Shown piece by piece: positions 49,674 to 60,082 of a stretch of DNA of 64,000 nucleotides. The notes under the pieces are model-generated. The model worked only from the letters and a program-made list of their open reading frames with translations, was not told the origin of the DNA and did not search any database. The stretch covers positions 62,001 through 126,000 of the forward strand of contig NZ_JAANOY010000001.1 of NCBI RefSeq assembly GCF_011320095.1. Direction: 5' to 3'. This stretch comes from Cognatiluteimonas telluris (GTDB taxonomy: Bacteria; Pseudomonadota; Gammaproteobacteria; Xanthomonadales; Xanthomonadaceae). Within the stretch, counting starts at the first letter, position 1, and every line of letters begins with the position of its first letter. A program made the translations under genes and the position numbers.

Positions 49674-51071
49674 TCAGGCGATGCCGAGCCCTGCAATGGA
49701 AGCGATGGACTCCGGATCGAAACCGGCAAGCGCCGCGAAATGGCGGCCGCGCTCGGTGTAATCGCGATAGGCGCCGAAGCTCGGCGCGCCCGGGGACAGC
49801 AGCACGACGCCGCCGCCGCGCAGGCGGGCGCGCGCCTTGTCCATCGCATCAGGCAGGTCGTCGGCACGCTCCAGCGCGAAGGCGCCGGACGCGGCGATGG
49901 GCGCCAGCAGGTCGAAAATGCCCGGGCCATTGGCGCCCATCGTGACCACCGCCAGCGGCGGCCGCTGGCGCATGGCCTGGGCGAAGGCGTCCCAGTCGAC
50001 GCCGCGGTCGTGGCCGCCGACCAGGATCGCGACCGGGCGATCCCGGAACAGTTCCAGCGCGGCCAGGCTCGCGTGCGGCGTGGTGCTGATCGAATCGTTG
50101 ACGTACGTAATGCCATCGCGCACACCCAACGTCTGCAGCCGATGCGGCAACGGCTGGAAGCTCGCGGCATGCGGCGCCAGCGCAACCGCATCCAGGCCGA
50201 CCGCCTCGATCGCGGTCAGTACCGCGCACAGGTTGCCGCGATTGTGCTGGCCTGGCAGCGCGAACGTTGCGGTGTCGAGGATGGCTTCGGCGCCGCGATG
50301 CAGCAGGTTGCCGCGCAGGTGCCAGCCGTCGTCGCGGCCGAACCAGCGCACGTCGCTGTCGGACAGCGATAGCGCGGCGAGCGTCGGATCGGCGGCATTG
50401 AGCACGGCAATGCGCGGGCGCGCGTCGGTCAGCAGCCGCAGCTTGTCGGCGACGTAGCGCGCCTGCGAGCCGTGCCAGTCCAGGTGCTCGGGAAAGACAT
50501 TGAGCGCGACGGCGACGCCGGGCCGCGTGCCGCTGTCGGCGACATCCCCGGTCTGGTAGCTCGACAGCTCGATCGCCCAATACCCGGCGTCGGCGTCGAT
50601 GAGCTCGAGCAGCGGCAGCCCGATGTTGCCTGCCAGCGCGGTGCGGTGGCCGCCGGCGCGCAGCAGGTGCGCCAGCAACGCGGTGGTCGTGCTCTTGCCC
50701 TTGGTGCCGGTGACGCACAGCGTGCGCGCGTCCTCGCGTTCGGCGAACCACAACGCGGTGCCACCGATGAAACGCGTGCCCGCCGCCTGTGCCACGACGG
50801 CTTCGGGCCGATACGGACTGATGCCCGGCGATTTGATGACGACATCGAAGGCGGACAGGCGCTCGCCACTGGGATCGGATTCGATCGCGAGCAATGCATC
50901 GGACGCGGTACCGGAGGGATCCGCGGCGACCCGCGCGATTTCGTCGGCCGGGCAGAACAGCATCAACGGCAGCGTCGGCAGCCGCGCGCGGATCGCGCGA
51001 TAGGCCGCGCGTCCTTCGCGCCCCCAGCCCCACAACGCGACCCGGCGACCGTCAAGCTGACAGATGCGCAC
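49674..51071 (-). CDS. murD2: UDP-MurNAc-L-alanine:L-glutamate ligase (MurD2)
   Basis: This Mur ligase of 465 residues has the ATP loop GTKGKSTT at 122-129, then [22 protein letters not shown] and [10 protein letters not shown]. In Xanthomonas, MurD2 differs from MurD by adding L-glutamate, which MurL then epimerises within the precursor; the gene directly following murL supports this assignment. The start is a GTG at 51071 with GGAG 7 bases before it, so it overlaps the murL end by 20 bases. A Rossmann-like N-terminal domain binds the UDP part. Confidence 0.93.
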   Translation of the reverse strand: MRICQLDGRRVALWGWGREGRAAYRAIRARLPTLPLMLFCPADEIARVAADPSGTASDALLAIESDPSGERLSAFDVVIKSPGISPYRPEAVVAQAAGTRFIGGTALWFAEREDARTLCVTGTKGKSTTTALLAHLLRAGGHRTALAGNIGLPLLELIDADAGYWAIELSSYQTGDVADSGTRPGVAVALNVFPEHLDWHGSQARYVADKLRLLTDARPRIAVLNAADPTLAALSLSDSDVRWFGRDDGWHLRGNLLHRGAEAILDTATFALPGQHNRGNLCAVLTAIEAVGLDAVALAPHAASFQPLPHRLQTLGVRDGITYVNDSISTTPHASLAALELFRDRPVAILVGGHDRGVDWDAFAQAMRQRPPLAVVTMGANGPGIFDLLAPIAASGAFALERADDLPDAMDKARARLRGGGVVLLSPGAPSFGAYRDYTERGRHFAALAGFDPESIASIAGLGIA

Positions 51072-52506
51072 GCAGCCGCTCCCAGAGTGCAGGTGGGATG
51101 CCGTGTTCGTCGTCGACCACCAGCAACGGATCGATGCGCAGGTCGCCTTCGCCCAGTTGCGGCCGGATCTCGCGCGCGAAGCGTTCGACCAGCGCGTCCT
51201 CGCGCCACTCCGGGCGCGTGGCCAAGGCCGCCATCGCGGCGCGCGACTCACGACCTTCGCCCACGCATTCGAACGGCTTGTGCTCGCGGAACTCGAGCAG
51301 CGCGTCGTAGCCGGCGGTCTGCGCCGGATCGTCGAGCAGGTTGCGGCCGAAGATGCCCACCAGGCGCGGCTTGGGCATGAACGGCGCCAACGCCAGGAAC
51401 ACGAAGTGGCACTTGGGGCACACGCCGCACCAGCGATTGGCCGGGCGCTCGCCGAGCAGGTGGAAGTTGCGGTTGCAGCTGGAGAACCAGGCGTCGTAAC
51501 GATCGATCCGCGCGAACTGCCGCGCCACCGCAAGCTCGCTCAGCGGCCGCAGCAGCGAGTAGTAATGCAGGTCGGTGGCGACGTGGCTGCGGACATGGGC
51601 AGCGAAGGCCTGTTCGAAGGCCCAGCCCTTGGACCACTGGTGGTTCACCTCGCCCGTGCCCTCGATCAGGCTGCCGTAACTGGCCGAGCGCTCGTTGGAG
51701 AACACCACCTGGTCGACACCGAGCAGCACAGCGGCGAACACCAGGATCGCGGAGTTGACCGCGGTCACCGGGATATGGCCGTTCCACGCGCCCTGCCGGT
51801 TGAATTCGAACAAGGCCGGTGCGAGCTGGCGGCCGATGTTGAGCGTCGGCAATCCGGTGCGCTGCGCGCAGGCGGCGATCAGCTGCGAACCACCGATCCA
51901 GCTGACGGTCTGGGCGACGCCGAGGCTGCGCAGCGACTCGATCGACACCAGCGAATCCTTGCCGCCGCCGATGGCGACCAGCGCGTGGTGGCGCAGTCCG
52001 AGTGAGGGTGCGTTCAAGCCCCTCTCCCTCCGGGAGAGGGGTTGGGGCGAGGGTGCGCCATCCGACGAAGCTCCAAGGTACTGCATACCCTCACCCCCAG
52101 CCCCTCTCCCGCGGGGAGAGGGGAGCACAGCGGGGAACCTGATCCCGTGCACGTTCAACCCATTGCGGTACGCGAACTCGCCCAGGCCCTGGACGTAGAT
52201 CGTTTCCAGCAATGCCGCCGTCTCCGCATCGATCGCATAGCCGTCGATGCGGATCGTCCCGGGCACCGCCGCCTTGTAATAGCTCACGCCCGCAATGAGG
52301 TGCAGCAGTTGCAGCGCGCGTTGCGCCGCCTGCGCGCACGCTTCGTCCAGCACGAACGGCGCACCCGGGACCGTGATCGTCTCGACCAGCTCGGGACCGT
52401 CGTCGAACGCATAAACCAGTCGCGCGACGCCGGTCGCCGGGTCGAAATCGCAACGCACGAAGGCGAATGCCTGGATCGCATCGCGCTGGAACCGCCACTC
52501 AGACAT
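51052..52506 (-). CDS. murL: UDP-MurNAc-L-Ala-L-Glu epimerase (MurL)
   Basis: MurL (484 residues) inverts the terminal L-glutamate of the peptidoglycan precursor, replacing glutamate racemase in Xanthomonas. An N-terminal domain (1-125) is followed by a PP-loop ATP site, G-G-G-K-D-S at 180-185 ([16 protein letters not shown]), and later [11 protein letters not shown] and a C-x2-C-x2-C near residue 360 (CGVCPKC). Residues about 126-168 ([15 protein letters not shown] and on) are low-complexity sequence encoded by a REP-like doublet inserted in frame. The start was set at 52506, 8 bases inside the lysAC end; an ATG 9 bases upstream is possible. Confidence 0.93.
   Translation of the reverse strand: MSEWRFQRDAIQAFAFVRCDFDPATGVARLVYAFDDGPELVETITVPGAPFVLDEACAQAAQRALQLLHLIAGVSYYKAAVPGTIRIDGYAIDAETAALLETIYVQGLGEFAYRNGLNVHGIRFPAVLPSPRGRGAGGEGMQYLGASSDGAPSPQPLSRRERGLNAPSLGLRHHALVAIGGGKDSLVSIESLRSLGVAQTVSWIGGSQLIAACAQRTGLPTLNIGRQLAPALFEFNRQGAWNGHIPVTAVNSAILVFAAVLLGVDQVVFSNERSASYGSLIEGTGEVNHQWSKGWAFEQAFAAHVRSHVATDLHYYSLLRPLSELAVARQFARIDRYDAWFSSCNRNFHLLGERPANRWCGVCPKCHFVFLALAPFMPKPRLVGIFGRNLLDDPAQTAGYDALLEFREHKPFECVGEGRESRAAMAALATRPEWREDALVERFAREIRPQLGEGDLRIDPLLVVDDEHGIPPALWERLRAHLSA
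52019..52124. repeat. Inverted REP-like doublet inside murL
   Basis: Element A (52019-52055) has CCCCTCTCCC/GGGAGAGGGG and then TTGGGGCGAGGG. Element B (52088-52124) is its inverted copy with CCCTCACCCCCAGCC and the same hairpin. This is the REP/REPIN-type layout common between genes of Xanthomonadaceae. Here it is translated in frame without stop codons. Confidence 0.9.
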
Positions 52507-55096
52507 CGCTCGCACCTTCTTCGATCACGTCTTCCGCGGGCAGCGCACGCAGGTTGTAGGTATTGGCCATCGCCATGCCGTAGGCACCGGCGTCGGCGAC
52601 CAGCAGCACATCGCCTTCGCGCGTGTCGGCCGGCAGCGCGCGCTGCTGGCCGAGCACGTCGCTGCTCTCGCAGATCGGGCCGACGATGTCGAAGATCGCC
52701 ATCTCCGCGGCATCCGCGCGCGACAGGTTGCGGATGTCGTGGAAGGCTTCGTACAGCGCCGGCCGCATCAATGCATTCATGCCCGCATCGACACCGACGC
52801 GGCGCACGCCATCCTTGTCGACCACCTGCGTCACCCGCAGCAGCAGCGCGCCGGACTGCGCAACCAGGTAGCGGCCAGGCTCGATCGCCAGCGCCAGCGC
52901 CGGATACGCGGCCTTGATCGCGGCCAGGCCCTGCGCCCAGGCGGCCACGTCGAAGGGCACGTCGTCCGGCCGGTACGGCACCGGCATGCCGCCGCCAACA
53001 TCGATGGTGTCCACCGTGCCGATGCCATCGGCCAGCGCCGCCAGTTCCGCATACACGTCGCGCCAGTGCCCGGTCGCTTCGATGCCGCTGCCCAGGTGCG
53101 CGTGCAGCCCGGTGATGCGCACGTCCAGCGCGCGCGCCTGGGCGACGAACGCATCCATCCGCGCGATCGGCAGGCCGAACTTGGCATCGCTGCCGCCGGT
53201 GCGCACCTTCTGGTGATGGCCGTCGCCGCGCCCCAGGTCCAGCCGCAGCCACACGGCGCGGCCGCGCACCAGCTCCGGCCAGCATTGCAGCAGTTCGATG
53301 CTGTCCACCGTGACCGTGACCCCGCGCGCGAACGCGGCTTCGTATTCGGCGCGCGGCGCGAAGCTCGGGGTGAACAGCACGCGCGCCGGGGGCAGCGCCG
53401 GCAGGACCGCAAACAGGTGCTGGAGCTCGCCGCGCGAGACGCATTCGAATCCGCAGCCTTCGGCCTCCAGCACACGCAGGATCGCCGGGTGCGGATTGGC
53501 CTTGAGCGCATAGAAGCAGCGGTCGACCGGGCCGGCGTCGAGCAGCGCATGCAGGCGCGCGCGCACGGTCGCCAGGTCGTAGACGTAGCGCGGTGTGCCG
53601 GCTTCCGCCAGCGCCAGCAGGTGCGTGCGTTCGCGCTGCCACCATGGAATCTCGCGCAATGGCCGGCCCTGCGCGATCTCGCGCCAGCTCGGGCCGAACA
53701 CGCCCGCGTCCTGCACCGGCATCGCGCCGCTGCGGATCAGCTGCGCATGCAGTTGCGGCACCAGGCCTTCGGCATCGGCCTCGTCGACCACGAACGTCAG
53801 GTTCAGGTCGTTGGACGACTGCGAGATCAGGTGCACGCGTTCGCGACCGAACGCGGCCCAGATGTCCGACAACCGGTGCAGAAGCGAGCGCATGCCGCGA
53901 CCGACGAGGGTGATCGCCGCGCAGGGCGCGATCACCTTGACCCGGCAGATCTGCGCCAGGTCCGCGCTCAGCGCTTCGATCACGTTGCTGCTGACCAGGT
54001 TCTCGCTCGGGTCCAGCGACACGGTGACGTTGGTTTCCGACGAGCCGATGAGGTCCACCGACAGCCCGTGGCGCTTGAAACGCTCGAAGATGTCGGCCAG
54101 GAAACCGACCTGCTGCCACATGCCGATGCTTTCCATCGACACCAGCACGATGCCGTTGCGACGACTGATCGCCTTGACGCCGGGCACCGTCGCCACGCCG
54201 CCGTCGATGCGCGTGCCGGGCAGGTCCGGGCGCTCGGTGTCGAGGATGGCGATCGGCACGCCGGCATCGCGGCAAGGGCCGATCGAGCGCGGATGCAGCA
54301 CCTTGGCGCCGGTGGTGGCGATTTCCTGCGCCTCGGCATAGTCCAATCGCGCCAGCAGGCGCGCGTCGGGCACCTCGCGCGGATTGGCGCTGAACATGCC
54401 CGGCACGTCGGTCCAGATCTCGACCCGCTGCGCGCCGAGCAACGCGCCGAAATACGCCGCCGACGTGTCCGAACCGCCGCGGCCGAGGATCGCGGTGCCG
54501 CCGTCGGCGTGGCGGGCGATGAAGCCCTGGGTCAGCAGCAGCGGCGACGCCTGCGCGGCGAAGCGTGCGCGCTGGGCGTCGTCGCCATCGTGGCGGCAGG
54601 ACACCGACAACCGCGTCGACCACGCGTTCTGGTTCGGCAACGCGATCGCCGCCAGCCATTCGCGCGCGTCGCACCAGCCGAAGTCGAGTCCCTGCGCCCG
54701 CAGGTAGGCCGCGCCGAGGGTCGAGGACAGCAATTCGCCCTGCGCCAGCAGGTCGGCCTGCCAGTCGAGCGTGCGCGGCGCGGCGCGCGCATCGGCGGCC
54801 AGCGCGCGCAGGACCGCGAATCGCTCGCCGAGCACCGCCTGCGGATCGAGATCGAGTTCGCCCGCGAAGGACTGGTGGCGCGCGATCAGCGCTTCGATGC
54901 CCGCGACGTCACCGCCGTCGGCGATCGCCTGCAGCGCGTTGGTCACGCCCGACAGCGCCGAGACCACGACCAGCACGCGCACGCCTTCGTCCGCCATGCG
55001 TTTGCGGGCGATCGCACCGATGTTGTCCCAACGGTTGCGGCGCGACACCGAGGTGCCGCCGAACTTGAGCACGATCCAGCGATCGGGAATCGACAT
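52499..55096 (-). CDS. lysAC: Bifunctional aspartate kinase / diaminopimelate decarboxylase
   Basis: This fusion of 865 residues couples the first and last steps of lysine synthesis. The kinase half starts with KFGGTS (11-16), shows GRGGSDTSA and TTGAKVLHP, and ends in ACT domains (~300-450). The decarboxylase half has the PLP lysine Lys532 in YALKAN, then HLGSG, DVGGGMPV, EPGRY and CESSD. The fusion is known in Xanthomonadaceae. ATG at 55096 is preceded by CAGGACC. murL overlaps the stop by 8 bases and murD2 follows, so diaminopimelate/lysine and D-glutamate enzymes for the cell wall share one operon. Confidence 0.96.
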   Translation of the reverse strand: MSIPDRWIVLKFGGTSVSRRNRWDNIGAIARKRMADEGVRVLVVVSALSGVTNALQAIADGGDVAGIEALIARHQSFAGELDLDPQAVLGERFAVLRALAADARAAPRTLDWQADLLAQGELLSSTLGAAYLRAQGLDFGWCDAREWLAAIALPNQNAWSTRLSVSCRHDGDDAQRARFAAQASPLLLTQGFIARHADGGTAILGRGGSDTSAAYFGALLGAQRVEIWTDVPGMFSANPREVPDARLLARLDYAEAQEIATTGAKVLHPRSIGPCRDAGVPIAILDTERPDLPGTRIDGGVATVPGVKAISRRNGIVLVSMESIGMWQQVGFLADIFERFKRHGLSVDLIGSSETNVTVSLDPSENLVSSNVIEALSADLAQICRVKVIAPCAAITLVGRGMRSLLHRLSDIWAAFGRERVHLISQSSNDLNLTFVVDEADAEGLVPQLHAQLIRSGAMPVQDAGVFGPSWREIAQGRPLREIPWWQRERTHLLALAEAGTPRYVYDLATVRARLHALLDAGPVDRCFYALKANPHPAILRVLEAEGCGFECVSRGELQHLFAVLPALPPARVLFTPSFAPRAEYEAAFARGVTVTVDSIELLQCWPELVRGRAVWLRLDLGRGDGHHQKVRTGGSDAKFGLPIARMDAFVAQARALDVRITGLHAHLGSGIEATGHWRDVYAELAALADGIGTVDTIDVGGGMPVPYRPDDVPFDVAAWAQGLAAIKAAYPALALAIEPGRYLVAQSGALLLRVTQVVDKDGVRRVGVDAGMNALMRPALYEAFHDIRNLSRADAAEMAIFDIVGPICESSDVLGQQRALPADTREGDVLLVADAGAYGMAMANTYNLRALPAEDVIEEGASDV

Positions 55097-55307
55097 GGGG
55101 TCCTGGCGCGGAAACGATCCGGAGTGACGCGCCCGGCAGCGGGCGCCCGACGGACGGGCGGACGGCGCAGGCAAGCGCCGCATTCTAGACGTTGCAGGCG
55201 CGATTCCCGACGCCGGGCGCCGACGGAAGGCAGCCAGGACCGGGCGCCAACCGCCCCGGCGGTGGCGGCGTCTGCGACACTGGGCGGCCGTTCCCGGTCG
55301 CCCTGCC

Positions 55308-56222
55308 ATGCCCTCTTCGCCCGCGTCGCGCCGCTACCTGCAGCTGGATGTGTTCGCCGACCGTCCCGGTGCAGGCAATCCGCTGGGCGTGGTGCTCGAC
55401 GGCCACGGCTTCGACGCGGCGTCGATGCAGGCCTTCGCGGCCTGGACCAATCTTTCCGAAACGATCTTCGTGTTGCCGCCGACCACGGCGGACGCCGATT
55501 ACCGGGTGCGGATCTTCACCCCGCGCCAGGAGTTGCCCTTCGCCGGGCATCCGAGCGTCGGTGCCGCCTGGGCGGTGCTCGACGCCGCCCTCGCGCAACC
55601 CCGCGACGGCCGGCTCGTGCAGGAATGCGCGGCGGGCCTGCTGCCGGTGCAGGTCGACACCGACGGCGAGGCGCGCCGCATCCATGTCCGGGCGCCGCGT
55701 GCGCATCCCGTCGACGGCGCAGCGCAGGCGCGTGCGGCGCTGCTCGAGGCGGCCGTGGCCGGCCTGGCACGCGGCCGCCAGGCGCCCGCACTGTGGAACA
55801 ACGGGCCATCGTGGTGGGTGGTCGAGCTTGCCGATGGCGACGTCGTCCGCGCGATGCAGCCGGACGTGCCCGCGATCGCGGCGCTGACGTGTGCGAGCGA
55901 CGCTGTCGGGCTCGCCGTCTACGGGCGCAGCGATGCGCCGGACCATCAACTCGTCGTCCGCGCGTACTGCCCGGCCGACAACATTCCGGAGGATCCAGTG
56001 ACCGGCAGCGTCAACGCCTGCATCGCCGCGCAGCTGGCCGCCGCCGGCGCGCTGCCCGGCGCCGGTGGGCGCTATGTCGCAAGCCAGGGCCGCGAACTGG
56101 GGCGCGACGGCATCGTCCATGTGCGCATCGACGCCGACGGCGAGGCGTGGATCGGTGGCCAGGTGCAATGCGTGATCGATGGAGCGCTCGCCTGGGGCGC
56201 CGCATCGCAGGTGCGCGCATGA
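55308..56222 (+). CDS. PhzF family isomerase-like protein, copy 1
   Basis: This 304-residue protein has the two-lobed diaminopimelate-epimerase fold of PhzF. Each lobe opens with a strand like LQLDVFADRPGAGNPLGVV; the catalytic glutamate is in LSETIFVLPP, and [16 protein letters not shown] and EDPVTGSVNACIAAQL are family signatures. Most PhzF-like proteins outside phenazine operons have unknown substrates. No phenazine genes are near. Its stop overlaps the next start by 4 bases. Confidence 0.92.
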   Translation: MPSSPASRRYLQLDVFADRPGAGNPLGVVLDGHGFDAASMQAFAAWTNLSETIFVLPPTTADADYRVRIFTPRQELPFAGHPSVGAAWAVLDAALAQPRDGRLVQECAAGLLPVQVDTDGEARRIHVRAPRAHPVDGAAQARAALLEAAVAGLARGRQAPALWNNGPSWWVVELADGDVVRAMQPDVPAIAALTCASDAVGLAVYGRSDAPDHQLVVRAYCPADNIPEDPVTGSVNACIAAQLAAAGALPGAGGRYVASQGRELGRDGIVHVRIDADGEAWIGGQVQCVIDGALAWGAASQVRA

Positions 56223-57094
56223 AACGGCCTTACGTGCAGCTGGACGTTTTCGCCGGACGCCCGGGCGACGGCAATCCCCTGGCGGTCGTGCTCGACGCGC
56301 ACGGCCTGGGCGACGACGACATGCAGGCCATCGCACGCTGGACGCGACTGCCGGAAACCACCTTCGTGTTTCCACCGTCCAGCGACGCGGCCAGTTACGG
56401 CCTGCGCATCTTCAGTCCGCGCCGCGAGGTGCCTTTCGCCGGCCATCCCAGCGTCGGCACCGCGCATGCGGTGCTGGAGGCGGGTCTGGCACGACCGCGC
56501 GACGGCCTGCTGGTGCAGGAAGGCATCGCCGGCCTGCTGCCCCTGCGCGTGGTTGGCGAAGGCGCGACCCGCACGATCGCGGTGCGCACGCCGCCGGCGC
56601 GGGTGATGGCCGTCGCCGCTGCCGACGATCCGAAGCTGCAGGCCGTGCTGCATGGCCTGCCGCTGGGCCGGTTGCCGCCGGCATTGATGGATGGCGGCCG
56701 CCGCTGGTGGCTGGTCGAGATCGCCGACGAACGTGCGTTGCGCGCGGCGACGCCGGACTGGGATGCGGTGAGTGCACTGGCGCACGCCACCGACAGCATG
56801 GGCCTGTGCGTGTTCGCGCGCAGCGACGATCCGGTCTACTACCTGGCGGTGCGCGCCTGGGTCGGCGCGCCGGCGCATTTCGAGGATGCCGCTTCCGGCG
56901 CCGCCAACGCCACGCTCGCCGCATGGCTTGCCTCGCGCGACGCCCTTCCCGGCGACACCGGCTTCTATCGCGTCAGCCAGGGGCGTGAGGTTGGCCACGA
57001 CGCGATCATCGAACTGCTGGTCGACCGCGAAGGCGAAGTGTGGTCCGGCGGTCGCGCGTGCACAGTGGTGCGCGGGGAAATCGACTGGCCTTGA
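56219..57094 (+). CDS. PhzF family isomerase-like protein, copy 2
   Basis: This 291-residue paralog of the preceding gene has [29 protein letters not shown] with the catalytic Glu, [17 protein letters not shown] and a changed closing motif ([16 protein letters not shown] in place of EDPVTGSVNA). The two are coupled by an ATGA overlap. The changed second half-site hints at a different substrate or a pseudo-enzyme partner in a heterodimer. Confidence 0.92.
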   Translation: MKRPYVQLDVFAGRPGDGNPLAVVLDAHGLGDDDMQAIARWTRLPETTFVFPPSSDAASYGLRIFSPRREVPFAGHPSVGTAHAVLEAGLARPRDGLLVQEGIAGLLPLRVVGEGATRTIAVRTPPARVMAVAAADDPKLQAVLHGLPLGRLPPALMDGGRRWWLVEIADERALRAATPDWDAVSALAHATDSMGLCVFARSDDPVYYLAVRAWVGAPAHFEDAASGAANATLAAWLASRDALPGDTGFYRVSQGREVGHDAIIELLVDREGEVWSGGRACTVVRGEIDWP

Positions 57095-57151
57095 TGCAGG
57101 CAACCGCGGGCTGGAAACCCGCCGCCGGCTGCGTCCGCGCCGGATCGCGAC

Positions 57152-57583
57152 TCACCCCAGGTTCGCCTCCATGCTGATTGGCACTGCGCTGAGCGCGCGC
57201 GACACCGGGCAGTGCTTTTCCGCATCCTCGGCCAGGGCGCGGAACTTCATCGCGTCGATCCCGGGCACGTCGGCGTTCACTGTCAGCCGGATCGACGAGA
57301 TCGACGGGCCGCCGTCCGTCGACAGCGTCACGTCCGCGCGCGCGTCCAGCGATGCCGGCGGATGGCCGGCCTCGGCAAGCTTGGCCGACAGCGCCATCGC
57401 GAAGCAGCCGGCATGCGCGGCGGCGATGAGTTCCTCCGGATTGGTGCCTCTGGCATCGCCGAAGCGGGTGTTGAAGCCGTAACGGGTGCCATCGAGCAGG
57501 CCGCTCGCGGGCGTGGCGAGCGTGCCCTGTCCGCTCTTGAGGTCGCCCTGCCAATGCGCGGTGGCGTAACGGGTGATGGACAT
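57152..57583 (-). CDS. osmC: OsmC/Ohr family peroxiredoxin-like protein
   Basis: This 143-residue OsmC-type peroxidase removes organic hydroperoxides. The two redox cysteines are in AAHAGCFAM and KHCPVSRAL. The N-terminal half forms the beta-sheet with [15 protein letters not shown] as family signature. The start at 57583 was chosen because [15 protein letters not shown] is the conserved opening. Confidence 0.94.
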   Translation of the reverse strand: MSITRYATAHWQGDLKSGQGTLATPASGLLDGTRYGFNTRFGDARGTNPEELIAAAHAGCFAMALSAKLAEAGHPPASLDARADVTLSTDGGPSISSIRLTVNADVPGIDAMKFRALAEDAEKHCPVSRALSAVPISMEANLG

Positions 57584-57843
57584 GGGCGCACTCCTTCGGA
57601 CGGGAACCGCAGGGTACGCCGCCGGACGTGAGCGGGATGGCGACGGATTCGCGCCGGCGCGATCGTGGCGACGTCGCCATCGCATCGCTTGACCCCCGCC
57701 CCGGCGTGCGGGAGTCTCTTGCTCCCGGCACCCGCCTGCCGGTACCCGCCATGACCGCCCGCCGAGCGCCCGCTCGGACGGCAGCGCTTCCGCAGCGGAC
57801 AGCCATGACGGCCTTCGACCCCAACCACGGGAGCAACGGCCTC

Positions 57844-59907
57844 ATGTCCTATTCCACGCAGCAGATCCGCAACGTGGCCCTCGCGGGCCATCCCGGCGCC
57901 GGCAAAACCATCCTGTTCGAAGCCCTGCTGCATGCCGGCGGCGCCCTGACCACGGCAGGCACCATCGAGCGCGGGACCACGGTGTCGGATTTCGATCCGA
58001 TCGAAAAGGACCGCGGCCATTCCATCGATGCGGCGATCGCCAGCATCGACCACGCGCCGGCCGGCCAGCCGCCGGTGCACGTCAACCTGATCGATACTCC
58101 CGGCTACCCGGACTTCCGTGGCCCGACGCTGTCGGCGCTGACGGCGGTGGAAACGGTCGCGATCGTCGTCGATGCGGACACCGGCATCGGCCACGGCACC
58201 CGGCGGATGATGGAATACTCCGGCGCGCGCAGGCTGTGCCGGCTGATCGTGGTCAACAAGATCGACCATCCCGGCGCCAAGCTCGGCGAGCTGCTGGACG
58301 AACTGCGCCGCGCCTTCGGGCCGGAAGTACTGCCGCTCAACCTGCCGGCCGAAGGCGGCAAGCGCGTGGCCGATTGCTTCCGCCAATCCAGCGGCACCAG
58401 CGACCTGGGGCCGGTGTCCGACTGGCACCAGAAGATCATCGACCAGGTGGTCGAGATCAACGAGACAGTGATGGACCATTACCTGGACCTCGGCGAAGGC
58501 GGCCTTTCCGGGCAGGAACTGCACGACGCCTTCGAACAGTGCATGCGCGAAGGCCACCTGGTGCCGGTGTGTTTCGTCTCCGCGCGCAGCGGCGCCGGCG
58601 TGATGGAACTGCTCGACGTGTTCGAGCGCCTGTTGCCGCATCCGGGCGAGGCCAATCCGCCGCCGTTCGTGAAGGGCCAGGGCGACGGTGCGACGCCGCT
58701 GGAAGCGACGCCCGATCCGGACGCGCATGTCATCGCCGACGTGTTCAAAATCAGCAACGACCCGTTCGTGGGCAAGCTCGGCGTGTTCCGCGTCTACCAG
58801 GGCACGGTCCGCCGCGATTCGCAGCTGTTCGTCGACGACGGCAAGAAACCGTTCAAGGTCGCGCACCTGTTCAAGCTGCGCGGCAAGGACCATGTCGAGA
58901 TCGCGCAGGCGATTCCCGGCGACATCGCCGCGGTGGCGAAGGTCGAGGAGCTGCATTTCGACGCGGTGCTGCACGACAGCCATGACGAGGACCAGATCCA
59001 CCTGGCGCCGATGGAATTCCCGCGGCCGATGTTCGGGCTGGCGGTGACGGCCGCGCACAAGGGCCAGGAGCAGAAACTCGCCAATGCCCTGCACAAGCTC
59101 GCCGAGGAGGATCCGGCGTTCGTGGTCGAGCACAACATGGAGCTCAACGAGACCGTCCTGCGCGGCCTGTCCGACCTGCACCTGCGGGTGATGCTCGACC
59201 GGCTGAAGGAAAAATACGGGGTCGAAGTCAGCACCCGTCCGCCGCGGATTGCCTACCGCGAAACCATCAGCGGCAAGGCCGAAGGCCACCACCGGCACAA
59301 GAAGCAGACCGGCGGCGCGGGCCAGTTTGGCGAGGTGTTCCTGCGGGTGGAACCGCTGCAGCGCGGCGCCGGCTTCGAGTTCACCGACGAGGTCAAGGGC
59401 GGCACGATTCCGGGGCAGTTCATTCCCGCGGTCGAGAAAGGCGTGCGCCAGGTGCTGGCCAGCGGCGCGGTGGCGGGCTATCCGCTGCAGGACGTGCGCG
59501 TCACCGTGTTCGACGGCAAGTTCCATCCGGTCGACAGCAAGGAGGTCGCCTTCGTCACCGCCGGCAAGAAGGCCTTCCTGGACGCGATCGCCAAGGCCCG
59601 GCCGCAGGTCCTGGAGCCGATCGTCGACCTCGAAGTCGCGGCCCCCGAGCAGCACATGGGCGACATCAGCGGCGGACTGGCGTCCAAGCGCGCGCGCATC
59701 AACGGCACCGGTTCGGCGCGCGGTGGCGAGATCGTGGTCAAGGCGCAGGTGCCGCTGTCGGAGCTCGAGGGCTATGCCGCCGAGCTCAAGTCGGTGACCG
59801 CCGGGCGTGGCCGCTATGCGCTGGATTTCAGCCATTACGAGCCGGTTCCACCGCAGGTGCAGCAGCGGCTGGTCGACGCCTGGCGCCCCCGGCACGAGGA
59901 GGATTGA
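57844..59907 (+). CDS. Elongation factor G-like GTPase
   Basis: This 687-residue translational GTPase follows EF-G architecture. The P-loop GHPGAGKT is at 15-22, the G3 motif DTPGYPDF and G4 NKID follow, and domains II-V are readable (VFKISNDPFVGKLGVFRVYQG; RGLSDLHLRVMLDRL; GGAGQFGEVFLRVEP). Switch I has R-G-H-S-I-D in place of the RGITI of true EF-G, so it belongs to the EF-G-like group whose role is unclear. GGGAG stands before the ATG at 57844; upstream in-frame starts were rejected. Confidence 0.9.
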   Translation: MSYSTQQIRNVALAGHPGAGKTILFEALLHAGGALTTAGTIERGTTVSDFDPIEKDRGHSIDAAIASIDHAPAGQPPVHVNLIDTPGYPDFRGPTLSALTAVETVAIVVDADTGIGHGTRRMMEYSGARRLCRLIVVNKIDHPGAKLGELLDELRRAFGPEVLPLNLPAEGGKRVADCFRQSSGTSDLGPVSDWHQKIIDQVVEINETVMDHYLDLGEGGLSGQELHDAFEQCMREGHLVPVCFVSARSGAGVMELLDVFERLLPHPGEANPPPFVKGQGDGATPLEATPDPDAHVIADVFKISNDPFVGKLGVFRVYQGTVRRDSQLFVDDGKKPFKVAHLFKLRGKDHVEIAQAIPGDIAAVAKVEELHFDAVLHDSHDEDQIHLAPMEFPRPMFGLAVTAAHKGQEQKLANALHKLAEEDPAFVVEHNMELNETVLRGLSDLHLRVMLDRLKEKYGVEVSTRPPRIAYRETISGKAEGHHRHKKQTGGAGQFGEVFLRVEPLQRGAGFEFTDEVKGGTIPGQFIPAVEKGVRQVLASGAVAGYPLQDVRVTVFDGKFHPVDSKEVAFVTAGKKAFLDAIAKARPQVLEPIVDLEVAAPEQHMGDISGGLASKRARINGTGSARGGEIVVKAQVPLSELEGYAAELKSVTAGRGRYALDFSHYEPVPPQVQQRLVDAWRPRHEED

Positions 59908-60082
59908 CGCGTTTTCCGGCGGCGCGAAGGCACCGGATCGGAACCACCGCGCCGCCGGGATGAAAAAACCCGCGAAAAACCGCCTCGCGGGGCTTGGCGG
60001 CGCGTTGCGCATCGCCTACATTCCGCAGGCCGAGGGGAATTCCTGGCGAACCCATCCATCTATCGAGTACCACGGGACACAT

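Noticed and set aside
52739-56218. Very long plus-strand open frame joined to the second PhzF gene (over 1,100 codons upstream of it)
   Set aside because: It is antisense to lysAC and runs through the first PhzF gene in another frame. Its translation is Arg/His/Gln-rich with no domain, a by-product of high GC.
57328-60012. Minus-strand open frame of nearly 900 codons
   Set aside because: It is the antisense shadow of the EF-G-like GTPase and has no recognisable motif.
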